A stretch of 64,000 nt of DNA from positions 2,674,723 to 2,738,722 of the forward strand of contig NZ_CP147407.1 of the NCBI RefSeq assembly GCF_037201815.1, in the 5' to 3' direction. The stretch comes from Metabacillus sp. FJAT-52054. Lineage in GTDB: Bacteria > Bacillota > Bacilli > Bacillales > Bacillaceae. The notes below the pieces were generated by a model, which was not told the origin of the DNA, made no database searches, and saw only the letters and a list, made by a program, of their open reading frames with translations. The position numbers and the translations under genes were made by a program. The number at the start of each line of letters is the position of its first letter. Positions within the stretch are counted from its first letter, which is position 1. Positions 53,173-63,559 of this stretch are shown piece after piece.

Positions 53173-53301
53173 ATGATGGAAAAAACAAATGAATTTGTAA
53201 ATAACCTGCACGAACGTCAGGAAAAAGATGAAGCAAATCGAAAACATCAGGGAAAAGGGAACGCTGGCAAGGACTCTCCGAGCAAAACCCATAAAGAATA
53301 A
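53173..53301 (+). CDS. Small DUF4023 family protein
   Basis: 42 residues, MMEKTNEFVNNLHERQEKDE followed by a hydrophilic tail rich in Lys and Gly (RKHQGKGN). The EFVxxLHxxQ...QGKGN pattern is that of the DUF4023 family of tiny Bacillus proteins, of unknown function. ATG at 53173, six bases after AAGGAG. It ends in a bidirectional hairpin shared with secDF. Divergent from the cation transporter gene. Confidence 0.75.
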   Translation: MMEKTNEFVNNLHERQEKDEANRKHQGKGNAGKDSPSKTHKE

Positions 53302-53305
53302 GAAA

Positions 53306-53330
53306 GAGGACCGCACAGTTGGCGGTCCTC
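53306..53330. terminator. Bidirectional terminator between the DUF4023 gene and secDF
   Basis: GAGGACCGC, loop of seven bases, GCGGTCCTC; T-rich on the secDF side (CTCTTTCTTATT). Confidence 0.85.
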
Positions 53331-53337
53331 GCTTTTG

Positions 53338-55587
53338 TTACACTTCCGGGTGCTGATTCGAATGCAATTCCTTCGTTTGATCGTCTTTCTTTTTGACAAA
53401 CTCTTTCTTCTTCAAAATCAGCCATAGCTGTGCGGCGATAAAGATAGAAGAATATGCCCCCGAGATTAACCCGACAAGCAAGGCAATCGAGAAATTGCGG
53501 ATCGAGTCACTTCCGAAAATCATGAGTGCCACTGTTGTAATCACAACGGTCAGGACCGTATTGATTGAACGTGTAAACGTCTGCTGCAAACTCTTGTTTA
53601 CAATCATACTTAAATCCTCGATCGTTTTTACCTTTGTTTTTCTTTGAAGCTCGCGAATCCGGTCAAAGGTTACAATGGTATCGTTAATCGAATAACCAAC
53701 GATCGTCAGAACTGCCGCAATGAAGGTGATATCAACTTCGAGGCGTGTAAGACTGAAGAAAGCAACGATAAAGAATGCATCATAAAGCAAAGCGACGATG
53801 GCTGATAGTCCCATTCTCCACTCATAGCGGATGGCTACATAAATAACAATTCCGAGAGAGGCAAGCAAAATACCGTAGAAAGCATTCTGAGCGAGTTCCT
53901 TCCCAACCTCAGGAGAAACGGTACTTACTGTCGGTTCTTTGCCATATTTCGCAAACTGATCCTTCAGTTTTGCAATTTCCTCTTTGCTCAAAACTCCGAC
54001 AAATCTTGCTACAGCCGTGTCATTGTTTGCACCGGCTAAGACAATTTCATCGGCTTCCATATCAATGGACTTCAGTTCTGTTTCAACCTGTTCAGCTGTG
54101 ATTGGCTTTTCAGAACCAATTTCAACCCGCGTACCGCTTGTAAAATCGATCCCAAGATTCAGCTTGAATATCAGAATGATGATAAGTCCGGCTGCCACCG
54201 TAATTCCTGAGAAAGCGAAAAAGCCATTACGGTATTTTAGGAAATCCACTTTATCAAAGCGTGTCGGCGGATCCGTAAATTTATCCGTTTCGTAAATCTC
54301 AAGCATTTGACTCTTTTTCACGCCGAACCATGACTTTTTCTTATCGAGCCAGCGGCTTTCCACCAGCAGGGAAAGCAGAATTCTTGAAAGGAATACAGCA
54401 GTTACAAAGCTTGCAATAATACTGACAAGAAGCATCGTTGCAAAGCCTTTAACGGCGCTGGTTCCGAAAAAGAACAGGACTGCTCCGGCAAGCATGGTGG
54501 TTAAGTTTGCATCAAAAATCGTCATGAATGAGCGTCTGTTTCCAGACTTAAAGGCAGAGCGCACGGATTTACCAAGCTTCAGCTCTTCTTTAATCCGTTC
54601 ATACGTAATAATGTTCGCATCGACAGCCATCCCAACCCCTAGAATAAGGGCGGCAATACCAGGCAATGTCAGAACTGCATTCATCCAATCAAAAATCTGA
54701 AGAATAACGAATATATATGCACTTAATGTGATGACCGCAATCGCTCCTGGAAGACGATAATAGAAAAGCATAAACAGGAAGATTACTGCTACTCCGATGA
54801 TTCCTGCGAGCACAGTTGACTGAAGCGCTTCCTCCCCGAATTTAGCTCCTACGGAGGTTGAATACGTTTCATCAAGCTGGACCGGCAGAGACCCGGCATT
54901 CAGCAGGTTTGCAAGCTCCTGTGCTTCTTTTATGGAAAATTGCCCTGTAATGACAACATCGGTTGTGTCGAAAACTTCATTAACGTTTGGATCGGAAAGG
55001 AATTTCGGTTTGGCCTTTCCTCTTTCTTCTTTATATTTGTCTCCCGGCTGATAATCCAGCCAAATGACCAGTTGATTTTCCGGCTGCATAGCTACAATCT
55101 TGCTTGTAGCATCCTTGAATTTTGATTTATCCTTCAGCTTGACGGAAACGACAGGCTGATTGGACTGAGGATCAAAGGTTTGCTTTGCCGCACCCTGGAC
55201 AAGATCGGAACCATTCAAATATTCCTTGTCATTCACGTCCCTGAATGTAAGCTTTGCCTGCGTGGACAGAATCTCGCGTGCTTTGTTCTGATCTTTAACA
55301 CCAGCAAGCTGAACACGGATCCTTTTTCCTTCGATCTGAATATTCGGCTCGCTTACACCGAGTACATTTGCACGGTTTTCAAGGGCACGCACCGTACTGA
55401 CTAGAGCTTCCCTGTCAATGACATCCCCTTTGTTTGCTGGCGATACATCATAAAGCACTTCAAATCCGCCCTGCAGATCAAGTCCCCTTGGAATGTTTCC
55501 TGTTACTTCCGGTGTTCTGAATCCAATAATAACTCCAACTAAAACAGTAATGAGAAAAAACGCAAGGATGCGCCCCCGCTTGATCAT
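53338..55587 (-). CDS. secDF: Fused protein translocase subunits SecD-SecF
   Basis: 749 residues, natural fusion as in B. subtilis. The SecD half has GLDLQGGFEVLYD, the extracytoplasmic P1 domain and the motifs AGIIGVAVIFLFMLFYYRLP and LGVGMAVDANIITYERIKEE; the SecF half starts near residue 430 (FKLNLGIDFTSGTRVEIG) and contains VGYSINDTIVTFDRIRE. Twelve membrane helices; uses the proton gradient to help Sec-dependent export. Starts MIKRGRILAFFLITV after TAAGGAGGATACATA. Lies between comN and the DUF4023 gene. Confidence 0.97.
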   Translation of the reverse strand: MIKRGRILAFFLITVLVGVIIGFRTPEVTGNIPRGLDLQGGFEVLYDVSPANKGDVIDREALVSTVRALENRANVLGVSEPNIQIEGKRIRVQLAGVKDQNKAREILSTQAKLTFRDVNDKEYLNGSDLVQGAAKQTFDPQSNQPVVSVKLKDKSKFKDATSKIVAMQPENQLVIWLDYQPGDKYKEERGKAKPKFLSDPNVNEVFDTTDVVITGQFSIKEAQELANLLNAGSLPVQLDETYSTSVGAKFGEEALQSTVLAGIIGVAVIFLFMLFYYRLPGAIAVITLSAYIFVILQIFDWMNAVLTLPGIAALILGVGMAVDANIITYERIKEELKLGKSVRSAFKSGNRRSFMTIFDANLTTMLAGAVLFFFGTSAVKGFATMLLVSIIASFVTAVFLSRILLSLLVESRWLDKKKSWFGVKKSQMLEIYETDKFTDPPTRFDKVDFLKYRNGFFAFSGITVAAGLIIILIFKLNLGIDFTSGTRVEIGSEKPITAEQVETELKSIDMEADEIVLAGANNDTAVARFVGVLSKEEIAKLKDQFAKYGKEPTVSTVSPEVGKELAQNAFYGILLASLGIVIYVAIRYEWRMGLSAIVALLYDAFFIVAFFSLTRLEVDITFIAAVLTIVGYSINDTIVTFDRIRELQRKTKVKTIEDLSMIVNKSLQQTFTRSINTVLTVVITTVALMIFGSDSIRNFSIALLVGLISGAYSSIFIAAQLWLILKKKEFVKKKDDQTKELHSNQHPEV

Positions 55588-55620
55588 TATGTATCCTCCT
55601 TAGCTACTTGAACCCGTCCG

Positions 55621-55914
55621 TTACAGCAATTCTTCAAGCATTTTGGTGCCTTCTTCGCTTCCGAACCAATTAGGTGCTTTATACGATTCTACGGCCGCAA
55701 AATTCATGAATTCTCCTGCTCTAACAGACATGATGTCACTCACCATTTTATAAATCATTAATTCTTCTTTAGACTTCCACTTCTTTTTCAACAAGTATGT
55801 CCACAATTCCTGCTCTGAGACATGATCATAGCCTAATATCATAAACTCTTCCAGCTTGCTTTTCATAAAAGGCCTGACATGATGTCTGTACAGTTCCGCA
55901 GGATGTTTCTCCAT
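55621..55914 (-). CDS. comN: Post-transcriptional regulator ComN
   Basis: 97 residues from the ATG at 55912-55914 (AAAGGAG nine bases upstream). HPAELYRHHVRPFMKSKLEE, KKKWKSKEELMIYKMVSDIM and an acidic end (GSEEGTKMLEELL) match the ComN (YrzD) family. In B. subtilis ComN promotes comE operon mRNA accumulation and is located at poles and septa through DivIVA. Cotranscribed upstream of secDF. Confidence 0.85.
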   Translation of the reverse strand: MEKHPAELYRHHVRPFMKSKLEEFMILGYDHVSEQELWTYLLKKKWKSKEELMIYKMVSDIMSVRAGEFMNFAAVESYKAPNWFGSEEGTKMLEELL

Positions 55915-56056
55915 TTGCGCACGCTCCTTTAACAATCCTTATAAGCTGTATGCCATACGATAGACCTATGCTTCTAAAACTTGTCATGCTTGGCCATCTC
56001 ACAGTCATATAGTAATTGTATATGAAAACAAGCTATTTGAGAAGGCAGGGAAGGGC

Positions 56057-57631
56057 ATGTCCAAGCAAACATTTTTAAAAGGAACGATCATATTAATTGC
56101 GGCAGGACTCATTACCCGAGTTCTTGGTTTCATTAACAGAATTGTTCTCGCAAGATTTGTAGGCCAGGAAGGGGTCGGCCTCTACATGATGGCAGTCCCT
56201 ACACTTGTGCTGATTATTACCATCACCCAATTCGGACTTCCTGTTGCCATATCCAAACTTGTTGCTGAAGCTGATGCACAGGGAGATCAAAAACGCATAA
56301 AAAAAATACTCGCTGTATCCCTTGCAGTTACAGGAAGCTTGAGCATTTTTTTCACTCCGGTCATATTACTTTCCGCACCCTATTTATCGGAGCATCTTTT
56401 TACAGATCCAAGAACACTCTATCCCCTTATGGCGGTTGCACCGGTCGTCCCGATCGTTGCCGTTTCTTCGGTATTGAGAGGGTACTTCCAGGGAAAACAG
56501 AACATGAAGCCAGCTGCCTATTCACAGGTCCTGGAACAAATTATCCGGATATCGCTCATTGCGGTTTTCACTACGGCTTTTCTCCCATACGGAATAGAAT
56601 ATGCCGCTGCAGGAGCTATGTTTTCAGCTGTAGTCGGAGAGCTTGTTTCTCTTATTTATCTCTTTTTTATGTTTAAGCTTAAAAAGAAAATCAGAGTCCG
56701 GAAAAATTTTTTTCAGTCTATTAAATCCGGCAAAGATACATTTAAAAATTTAATGGAAATAGCGGTTCCAACGACTGGAAGCAGGATGATCGGCTCGGTT
56801 TCATGGTTTTTCGAACCCATCGTCGTTTCTCAAAGTCTGGCACTTGCAGGTATAGGCACGGCCATGGCAACAAGGCAATACGGAGAGCTGGCAGGCTATG
56901 CCCTGCCGCTGCTCATGCTTCCTTCCTTTATCACGTTTTCCCTTTCCACCTCTCTCGTACCGGCCATTAGTGAAGCAATGGCTCAAAACAAGAAGAAGCT
57001 GGTCGAACACAGGCTCCGTCAAGCATTAAGACTGTCCCTGGTAACGGGCGGGCTTGCAGCTGTTGTGCTGTATATTTATGCTGATCCCCTGATGAACTTA
57101 ATGTACGGAAATGCAGATGCCGCCATTTTTGTTAAATTAATGGCCCCATTTTTCATTTTCAATTACATCCAGGGGCCATTGCAGGCAGTCCTCCAAGCCT
57201 TAAACCTTGCACGCGCCGCTATGATTAACAGTCTAATCGGGGCATTAATTAAAACGGCTCTGATTTTTGTCCTCTCAGCTCGACCCGAAATGGGCATTAA
57301 AGGAGCCGCGCTTGCTATTGTCATTGGCATCATGACTGTGACCCTGCTGCATTTAGCAACCGTTATTAAAGTCGTTTCACTGACCATTTATGTAAGAGAA
57401 TATTTGTATAGTTTTGCAGCAATGGTCATCACCGGAGCTGCAGGCTATTATGCTTACTACAGCTGGCTGAAAAATTTCGGAAGCGTCATTGGCCTTCTAG
57501 CGGCAATAGCCATCTGTACAGGAATATATGTAATCCTTTTAATTCAATTCAAGCTTGTTTTAAAGGAAGAACTGAAGCGGGTACCGCTATTTGGCCCCGC
57601 CCTGGCAAAGCTTATTCCAAATCCTCGCTGA
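56057..57631 (+). CDS. spoVB: Stage V sporulation protein B (polysaccharide/lipid II flippase family)
   Basis: 524 residues, about 14 membrane helices, MOP/MVF superfamily. N-terminus MSKQTFLKGTIILIAAGLIT and LARFVGQEGVGLYMMAVP are SpoVB signatures. It is required for spore cortex synthesis. ATG follows GGGAAGGGC. A possible SigE promoter, GTCATGCT with CATATAGT about 15 bp downstream, lies in the 140-bp divergent gap to comN; confidence in it is low. It is convergent with yrbG, whose stop is 2 bp away, with no visible terminator between. Confidence 0.94.
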   Translation: MSKQTFLKGTIILIAAGLITRVLGFINRIVLARFVGQEGVGLYMMAVPTLVLIITITQFGLPVAISKLVAEADAQGDQKRIKKILAVSLAVTGSLSIFFTPVILLSAPYLSEHLFTDPRTLYPLMAVAPVVPIVAVSSVLRGYFQGKQNMKPAAYSQVLEQIIRISLIAVFTTAFLPYGIEYAAAGAMFSAVVGELVSLIYLFFMFKLKKKIRVRKNFFQSIKSGKDTFKNLMEIAVPTTGSRMIGSVSWFFEPIVVSQSLALAGIGTAMATRQYGELAGYALPLLMLPSFITFSLSTSLVPAISEAMAQNKKKLVEHRLRQALRLSLVTGGLAAVVLYIYADPLMNLMYGNADAAIFVKLMAPFFIFNYIQGPLQAVLQALNLARAAMINSLIGALIKTALIFVLSARPEMGIKGAALAIVIGIMTVTLLHLATVIKVVSLTIYVREYLYSFAAMVITGAAGYYAYYSWLKNFGSVIGLLAAIAICTGIYVILLIQFKLVLKEELKRVPLFGPALAKLIPNPR

Positions 57632-57633
57632 AT

Positions 57634-58281
57634 CTAGACATTTGACACATCTACGTAAAACACACCGTTGGAATACGTACAAAAAGAGATGTTCTGCAGC
57701 TCCTGATAGCCTAACTTGCGGAGTTCCTGTCTAAGCCACAGCTCCGTCTTCCCTATTTTTTCAAGGTGGGCAGGCTGAATCGCTCCATCAATGATGAGCG
57801 CCAAATCAATGTTCTGCATAGGCTTTCCTTCCTGCTTTGTGAAAACATTCAGCTTTCCTGATGTTTCTAAAATCGCAAACTCTACATCCCCGAGGTTTCG
57901 TACGTTTTTCTCACGAAGCTGAGTCATTAAATCATCAAAATTGTACCGCTGGGACCTCATCGCCCTCTCATCTATCTTCCCTTTGCTGATAATGATTGTA
58001 GGCTTGCCATCGATAAGCTGACGGACTTTTTCACTCTTCAAAGACAAAAGAGCCAAACCGTACTGAATCCCTAAAAGCAGCAGCATGGATATGACGGAAT
58101 GCATAAGGGGATCCTTTGGACTTTCGATCGCCATAACTGCCAGCTCCGCAATCATAATAAAAACCACCAGATCCAAAATACTTAACTCGCCTATTTCCCG
58201 CTTCCCCATCATACGGAAAATAATGATAATCAAAAAATACAGCAAAACCGTCCGGGCGATAATAATTAAATAAATCTCCAT
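57634..58281 (-). CDS. yrbG: DUF421 family membrane protein YrbG
   Basis: 215 residues. Three N-terminal membrane helices (LIIIARTVLLYFLIIIIF, ILDLVVFIMIAELAVMAI, VISMLLLLGIQYGLALLSL) with the family motif RMMGKREIGELSILDLV, then a cytoplasmic DUF421 domain (IDGKPTIIISKGKIDERAMR, DLMTQLREKNVRNLGDVEFA). Related proteins (YetF/YdfR type) occur in spore formers; function unclear. ATG follows AAGAAGGGAGAAGC. Confidence 0.92.
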   Translation of the reverse strand: MEIYLIIIARTVLLYFLIIIIFRMMGKREIGELSILDLVVFIMIAELAVMAIESPKDPLMHSVISMLLLLGIQYGLALLSLKSEKVRQLIDGKPTIIISKGKIDERAMRSQRYNFDDLMTQLREKNVRNLGDVEFAILETSGKLNVFTKQEGKPMQNIDLALIIDGAIQPAHLEKIGKTELWLRQELRKLGYQELQNISFCTYSNGVFYVDVSNV

Positions 58282-58446
58282 CCATGCTTCTCCCTTCTTA
58301 CAATGCTTTCTCTAGTTTGTACAGGCCTTTTTCAATCCATGCGGCAAAGTTTCTTCCAATGAATGATTCTAATCACCCTTTCTTCTGAATACCTTAAGAA
58401 AAGACGAGCATAAACAAGCATGCGCCAAAAGGGAGAGATGCTTACT

Positions 58447-58821
58447 ATGGAAACAAAAAAATGGGGAAAAGCTATACTAAGCGGACTTGTTGCTATTTTT
58501 GCTGCCGCTCTGGCAATCAGCCTTATCTTCTCACTGCTCCTTAAATTCACAGGCATGACGGAAAGCTCAATACGGTGGATTCTCCTGGCCCTCTCCTTCA
58601 TCACCCTGTTCATTGGGGGATTTATCGCCGGAGGCAAAGGAAAAGAACGCGGCTGGATACTCGGAGGCATTACGGCACTTTGTTTTACACTCATTATTTT
58701 GCTCTTCCAATTCCTTGGATTCGGATCAACGCTAAAACCTATGCAATTTTTATACCACGCAGGATTTTTAGCAATGGCTATGCTGGGCGGAATGATCGGA
58801 GTTAATATGTCATCGGATTAA
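58447..58821 (+). CDS. yrzE: TIGR04086 family membrane protein YrzE
   Basis: 124 residues with four membrane helices (AILSGLVAIFAAALAISLIF, SSIRWILLALSFITLFIGGF, ITALCFTLIILLFQFLGF, AGFLAMAMLGGMIGVNMS). The glycine-rich FIGGFIAGGKGKERGWILGG motif marks the family. The start METKKWGK at 58447 lies nine bases after GGGAGAG. Unknown function; often near yajC in Bacillaceae. A strong terminator follows. Confidence 0.88.
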   Translation: METKKWGKAILSGLVAIFAAALAISLIFSLLLKFTGMTESSIRWILLALSFITLFIGGFIAGGKGKERGWILGGITALCFTLIILLFQFLGFGSTLKPMQFLYHAGFLAMAMLGGMIGVNMSSD

Positions 58822-58833
58822 TGGAAGTGGGAG

Positions 58834-58857
58834 ACCCGGCGGATGCCGGGTTTTTTG
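58834..58857 (+). terminator. Terminator of yrzE
   Basis: ACCCGGC, loop GGAT, GCCGGGT, TTTTT. Confidence 0.93.
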
Positions 58858-58883
58858 GTGTTTTTATGGTGGGGGGAGAATAG

Positions 58884-59728
58884 TTGCCTGGCAATCCGGT
58901 TTTTAGGGGTCGTGGCCTGGCATTCTGTTTTTCCGGCTCGTTGCCTGGCATTCTTGCCTGGCAGTCCGCTTTATCGGGCCGTTGCCTGGCATTCTTGCCT
59001 GGCATCACTCTTTTCGAGGACTTTGCCTGGCATTCTTGCCTGGCATCATGCTTTTCCGGATTGTTGCCTGGCATTCTTGCCTGGCAATCCGCTTTCTTGG
59101 TCCATTGCCTGGCATTCTTGCCTGGCAATCCGCTTTCTTGGTCCGTTGCCTGGCATTCTTGCCTGGCAATCCGCTTTCTTGGTCCGTTGCCTGGCATTCT
59201 TGCCTGGCAATCCGCTTTCTTGGTTCGTTGCCTGGCACTCTTGCCTGGCAATCCGCTTTCTTGGTCCATTGCCTGCCATTCTTGCCTGGCAATCCGCTTT
59301 CTTGGTCCGTTGCCTGGCATTCTTGCCTGGCAATCCGCTTTCTTGGTCCATTGCCTGGCATTCTTGCCTGGCAATCCGCTTTCTTGGTCCGTTGCCTGGC
59401 ATTCTTGCCTGGCAATCCGTTTTGCCGTTGCCTGGCATTCTTGCCTGGCATCACTCATTTCGAGGACTTTGCCTGGCATTCTTGCCTGGCATTCCGCTTT
59501 TTCAGCTCGTTGCCTGGCATTCTTGCCTGGCATTCCGCTTTTTCAGCTCGTTGCCTGGCATTCTTGCCTGGCAATCCGCTTTTTCAGCTCGTTGCCCGGC
59601 ATTTTTGCCTGGCATCCTGCTTTTCCGGATTGTTGCCTGGCATTCTTGCCTGGCAATCCGCTTTTTGAGCTCGTTGCCTGGCATTCTTGCCTGGAAATCC
59701 GCTTTTCCAGCTCGTTGCCTAGAATTTC
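58884..59728. repeat. 41-bp tandem repeat array with paired TGCCTGGCA palindromes
   Basis: About 20 units, each with TTGCCTGGCATTC (13 bp), a second TTGCCTGGCA and an 18-bp more variable tail such as ATCCGCTTTCTTGGTCCG, giving a 41-bp period. TGCCTGGCA is a 9-bp palindrome around a central T, so each unit holds two at 13-bp pitch. The central units (about 59085-59400) are nearly identical; outer units diverge in the tail; the first, second and last are truncated. All three frames on each strand stay open because 41 is not a multiple of three; none has a credible start, so the array is treated as non-coding. It fills the yrzE-yajC gap. Confidence 0.93.
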
Positions 59729-59778
59729 TTGGTTAACGTAAAACGAACAGTCAAAAAACAATAAAAAAAGAGAAAGCA

Positions 59779-60072
59779 TTAAGCTTCCTCTGTTTTTGCC
59801 AGTACGGATTTCTCTTTTACTTCGCGGATTGCTCTGCGTTCGAATGTTAAACGGGAGCCGTCGCCAGCCTTTAGTACAGCTTTTTCTTCATCGATTGATT
59901 CAATCGTCGCGTGAAGCCCTCCAATTGTCACAACCTTGTCCCCTTTTTGCAAACTGCTTTGCATTTGGCGGAAGGTCTTTTGCTGTTTTTGCTGCGGACG
60001 GATCAAAAGGAAATAAAAAATCGCGAACATTAAAACTAACGATAAAATCGTTGTCATGGAATTACCACCCAT
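59779..60072 (-). CDS. yajC: Preprotein translocase accessory subunit YajC
   Basis: 97 residues. One N-terminal membrane helix (TTILSLVLMFAIFYFLLI) followed by RPQQKQQKTFRQMQSSLQKG and VTIGGLHATIESIDEEKAV, typical of YajC (YrbF). It associates with SecDF. ATG after GGGGTGAAAGAAA. 22 bp downstream of tgt. A short hairpin with a T run (GAAGC/GCTTTC then TCTTTTTTT, near 59765-59790) probably ends the transcript. Confidence 0.95.
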   Translation of the reverse strand: MGGNSMTTILSLVLMFAIFYFLLIRPQQKQQKTFRQMQSSLQKGDKVVTIGGLHATIESIDEEKAVLKAGDGSRLTFERRAIREVKEKSVLAKTEEA

Positions 60073-60094
60073 TTTCTTTCACCCCTTTCAAAGT

Positions 60095-61273
<1,179 letters not shown>

Positions 61274-61300
61274 TTATTCAGTGTAGCCTAAATTTTCTTT

Positions 61301-62329
61301 TTATAAAATGAGCATTGCGTCTCCGAAACTGAAGAATCGGTATTTTTCACGAACTGCCGTCTCATAAGCGTTCATTACATTCTCTCTGCCGGCTAGTGAG
61401 CTGACCAGCATAATAAGAGAGGACTTTGGCAAATGGAAGTTGGTCAGCATGCCGTCAATTCCTTTGAACTCATAACCGGGATAGATAAAGATGCTTGTCC
61501 AGCCGCTTTCTTCCTGGAATTTGCCGTCTGCAGCAGAAGCAATCGTTTCTAGGGTGCGGGTTGAAGTGGTCCCAACCGTAATAATCCGTCCCCCGTTTGC
61601 TCTTGTCTCATTAAGCAGCCGGGCCGTTCCCTCTGTCATCTGATAGAATTCGGCATGCATTTCGTGCTCTTCTACAGTTTCAGCGCTCACCGGCCGGAAA
61701 GTTCCAAGTCCTACATGAAGCGTGATGTACGCAACAGATACCCCTTTTTCCTGAAGTTCAGAAAGAATTTGATCTGTAAAATGCAGGCCTGCTGTAGGTG
61801 CAGCAGCGGAGCCGGCTTCTCTTGAATAGACGGTTTGATAGCGTTCCCTATCATCAAGCTGCTCTTTTATATATGGAGGCAGAGGCATTTCTCCAAGCGA
61901 CTCCAAAACCTCATAAAAGATTCCTTCATAGGAAAAATGCAGCGTTCTGCCGCCGTGCTCTTGTTCTTCTAAACATTTGGCTGTCAGCTTTCCGTCTCCA
62001 AATGTAATAATCGTGCCTTCCTTTACACGTTTAGCAGGTTTAATCAGGGTCTCCCATGTATCACCCTCAGATTGCTTCAGCAGAAGCACTTCAATTTTTG
62101 CTCCTGTGTCTTCCTTCATTCCGAAAAGTCTTGCCGGCAAAACACGGGTGTCGTTCAGGACGAGGCAGTCTCCGGGCTGAAGATGACGGGTAATATCGGG
62201 AAATTGCCCATGGCTGATTTCGCCGGTTTCTTTGTTTAGATGCATCAGCCTGGAAGCATCTCTTTTTTGAAGAGGAACCTGCGCAATGAGTTCTTCGGGA
62301 AGGTCAAAATCGAATAATTCTACTTTCAT
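61301..62329 (-). CDS. queA: S-adenosylmethionine:tRNA ribosyltransferase-isomerase
   Basis: 342 residues from the ATG at 62327-62329 after CAGGTGATAAC; this is the family length, and the frame upstream is only an extension. [37 protein letters not shown] and [19 protein letters not shown] are QueA signatures. It converts preQ1-tRNA to epoxyqueuosine-tRNA using the ribosyl part of SAM. Between the DUF2905 gene and tgt. Confidence 0.97.
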   Translation of the reverse strand: MKVELFDFDLPEELIAQVPLQKRDASRLMHLNKETGEISHGQFPDITRHLQPGDCLVLNDTRVLPARLFGMKEDTGAKIEVLLLKQSEGDTWETLIKPAKRVKEGTIITFGDGKLTAKCLEEQEHGGRTLHFSYEGIFYEVLESLGEMPLPPYIKEQLDDRERYQTVYSREAGSAAAPTAGLHFTDQILSELQEKGVSVAYITLHVGLGTFRPVSAETVEEHEMHAEFYQMTEGTARLLNETRANGGRIITVGTTSTRTLETIASAADGKFQEESGWTSIFIYPGYEFKGIDGMLTNFHLPKSSLIMLVSSLAGRENVMNAYETAVREKYRFFSFGDAMLIL

Positions 62330-62351
62330 GTTATCACCTGTTTTTCTCTTG

Positions 62352-62552
62352 TCATTTAAATCGTCCAAAAATAGAAAAAAGAACGGTTAGCAAAATGCTG
62401 ATGATAATGGAGGTTGCAATCGGGAAAAAAAAGGTTGTATTCCCTTTCTTGAAGACAAGGTCTCCGGGCAGTTTCCCAATTGCCTGCATAAACAGGCCGG
62501 CCAAAAACAAAACGGCCCCAATAATCATCAGCAGTTTAGGCATTTCAGTCAT
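62352..62552 (-). CDS. DUF2905 family small membrane protein
   Basis: 66 residues from the ATG at 62550-62552 (GGAGG nine bases upstream). Two membrane helices ([40 protein letters not shown]) separated by [12 protein letters not shown], the DUF2905 hallmark. Overlaps the end of ruvB by 8 bp, so it is part of the ruvAB-queA-tgt operon. Function unknown. Confidence 0.88.
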   Translation of the reverse strand: MTEMPKLLMIIGAVLFLAGLFMQAIGKLPGDLVFKKGNTTFFFPIATSIIISILLTVLFSIFGRFK

Positions 62553-63549
62553 GTTCCGGAACCTCCAGATTAAAATGTCTGTAAACCGCATCGGTTACCA
62601 TTCTTCCCCTGGATGTTCTTTGCAAAAACCCGATCTGCAAAAGATAGGGTTCATAAACGTCTTCAATCGTATGTGATTCTTCTCCAATTGTCGCAGAAAT
62701 TGTGTCCAGTCCGACTGGACCTCCTCTATACTTTTCAATAATCCCCGTCAGCAGCTTGTGGTCAATATGATCCAGGCCCAATCTATCTACTTGAAGCCTT
62801 TCAAGTGCTTCAGATGAAAGCTCCTCTGAAATTGCTTCTTTACCGAGCACCTGTGCAAAATCACGGACTCTGCGTAATAGCCGGTTTGCAATTCTTGGTG
62901 TTCCTCTCGATCTTCTTGAGATTTCAGCGGAAGCATGAGGATCAATGCCAATTTGGAGGATATCCGCTGTCCGTTCTACAATCTCTGAGAGCTCTGACTC
63001 CCTATAGTACTCAAGCCTGCTCAGGACACCGAACCGGTCTCTTAACGGAGCAGTTAAAAGCCCCACCCTTGTTGTAGCTCCCACTAATGTAAACGGGGGC
63101 AGATCGAGCCTGACGGATCTCGCTTCCGGTCCTTTGCCAATGACAATATCCAGGCAGAAATCCTCCATTGCAGGATAAAGAACTTCTTCAATGGAACGGT
63201 GCAGACGGTGGATTTCATCAATAAAAAGGACATCTCCAGGCTCTAGCGCAGTTAGAATCGCTGCCAGGTCGCCGGGTCTTTCAATAGCCGGTCCCGAAGT
63301 CGTTCTGAGATTTACGCCCATCTCATTTGCAATAATGGCAGCCAAAGTCGTTTTACCGAGACCCGGCGGACCGTATAGGAGGACGTGGTCAAGAGTTTCT
63401 CCGCGCATTTTGGCAGCCTGGATAAAGATATCCAGATTTTCTTTTACCTTATCCTGTCCTATGTATTGACTGAGCCTTTGCGGACGCAGACTAAGCTCCA
63501 AGTATTGTTCTTCATTTTCGGCACTTCCGGACACAAGCCGGTCATTCAT
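62545..63549 (-). CDS. ruvB: Holliday junction branch migration ATPase RuvB
   Basis: 334 residues from the ATG at 63547-63549, six bases after AAGGTG. Walker [13 protein letters not shown], Walker [12 protein letters not shown], sensor GATTRVGLL, arginine finger region [13 protein letters not shown] and C-terminal winged helix ([19 protein letters not shown]). It drives branch migration with RuvA. Ten bp after ruvA. Confidence 0.98.
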   Translation of the reverse strand: MNDRLVSGSAENEEQYLELSLRPQRLSQYIGQDKVKENLDIFIQAAKMRGETLDHVLLYGPPGLGKTTLAAIIANEMGVNLRTTSGPAIERPGDLAAILTALEPGDVLFIDEIHRLHRSIEEVLYPAMEDFCLDIVIGKGPEARSVRLDLPPFTLVGATTRVGLLTAPLRDRFGVLSRLEYYRESELSEIVERTADILQIGIDPHASAEISRRSRGTPRIANRLLRRVRDFAQVLGKEAISEELSSEALERLQVDRLGLDHIDHKLLTGIIEKYRGGPVGLDTISATIGEESHTIEDVYEPYLLQIGFLQRTSRGRMVTDAVYRHFNLEVPEHD

Positions 63550-63559
63550 TGTCATCACC

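Noticed and set aside
52111..53316. Longer N-terminus for the cation transporter (extra 98 residues with hydrophobic stretches)
   Set aside because: The extension has no family similarity, includes the antisense of the DUF4023 gene, and a strong ribosome site precedes the internal ATG at 53022.
58884..59728. CRISPR array
   Set aside because: Variable parts are only about 18 bp and mostly identical between units, and no cas gene is near.
58843..59779. Long open frames of 130-297 codons on both strands across the 41-bp array
   Set aside because: They arise because a 41-bp unit without stops keeps every frame open with a 41-codon period; several overlap each other and none has a good ribosome site or a known domain.
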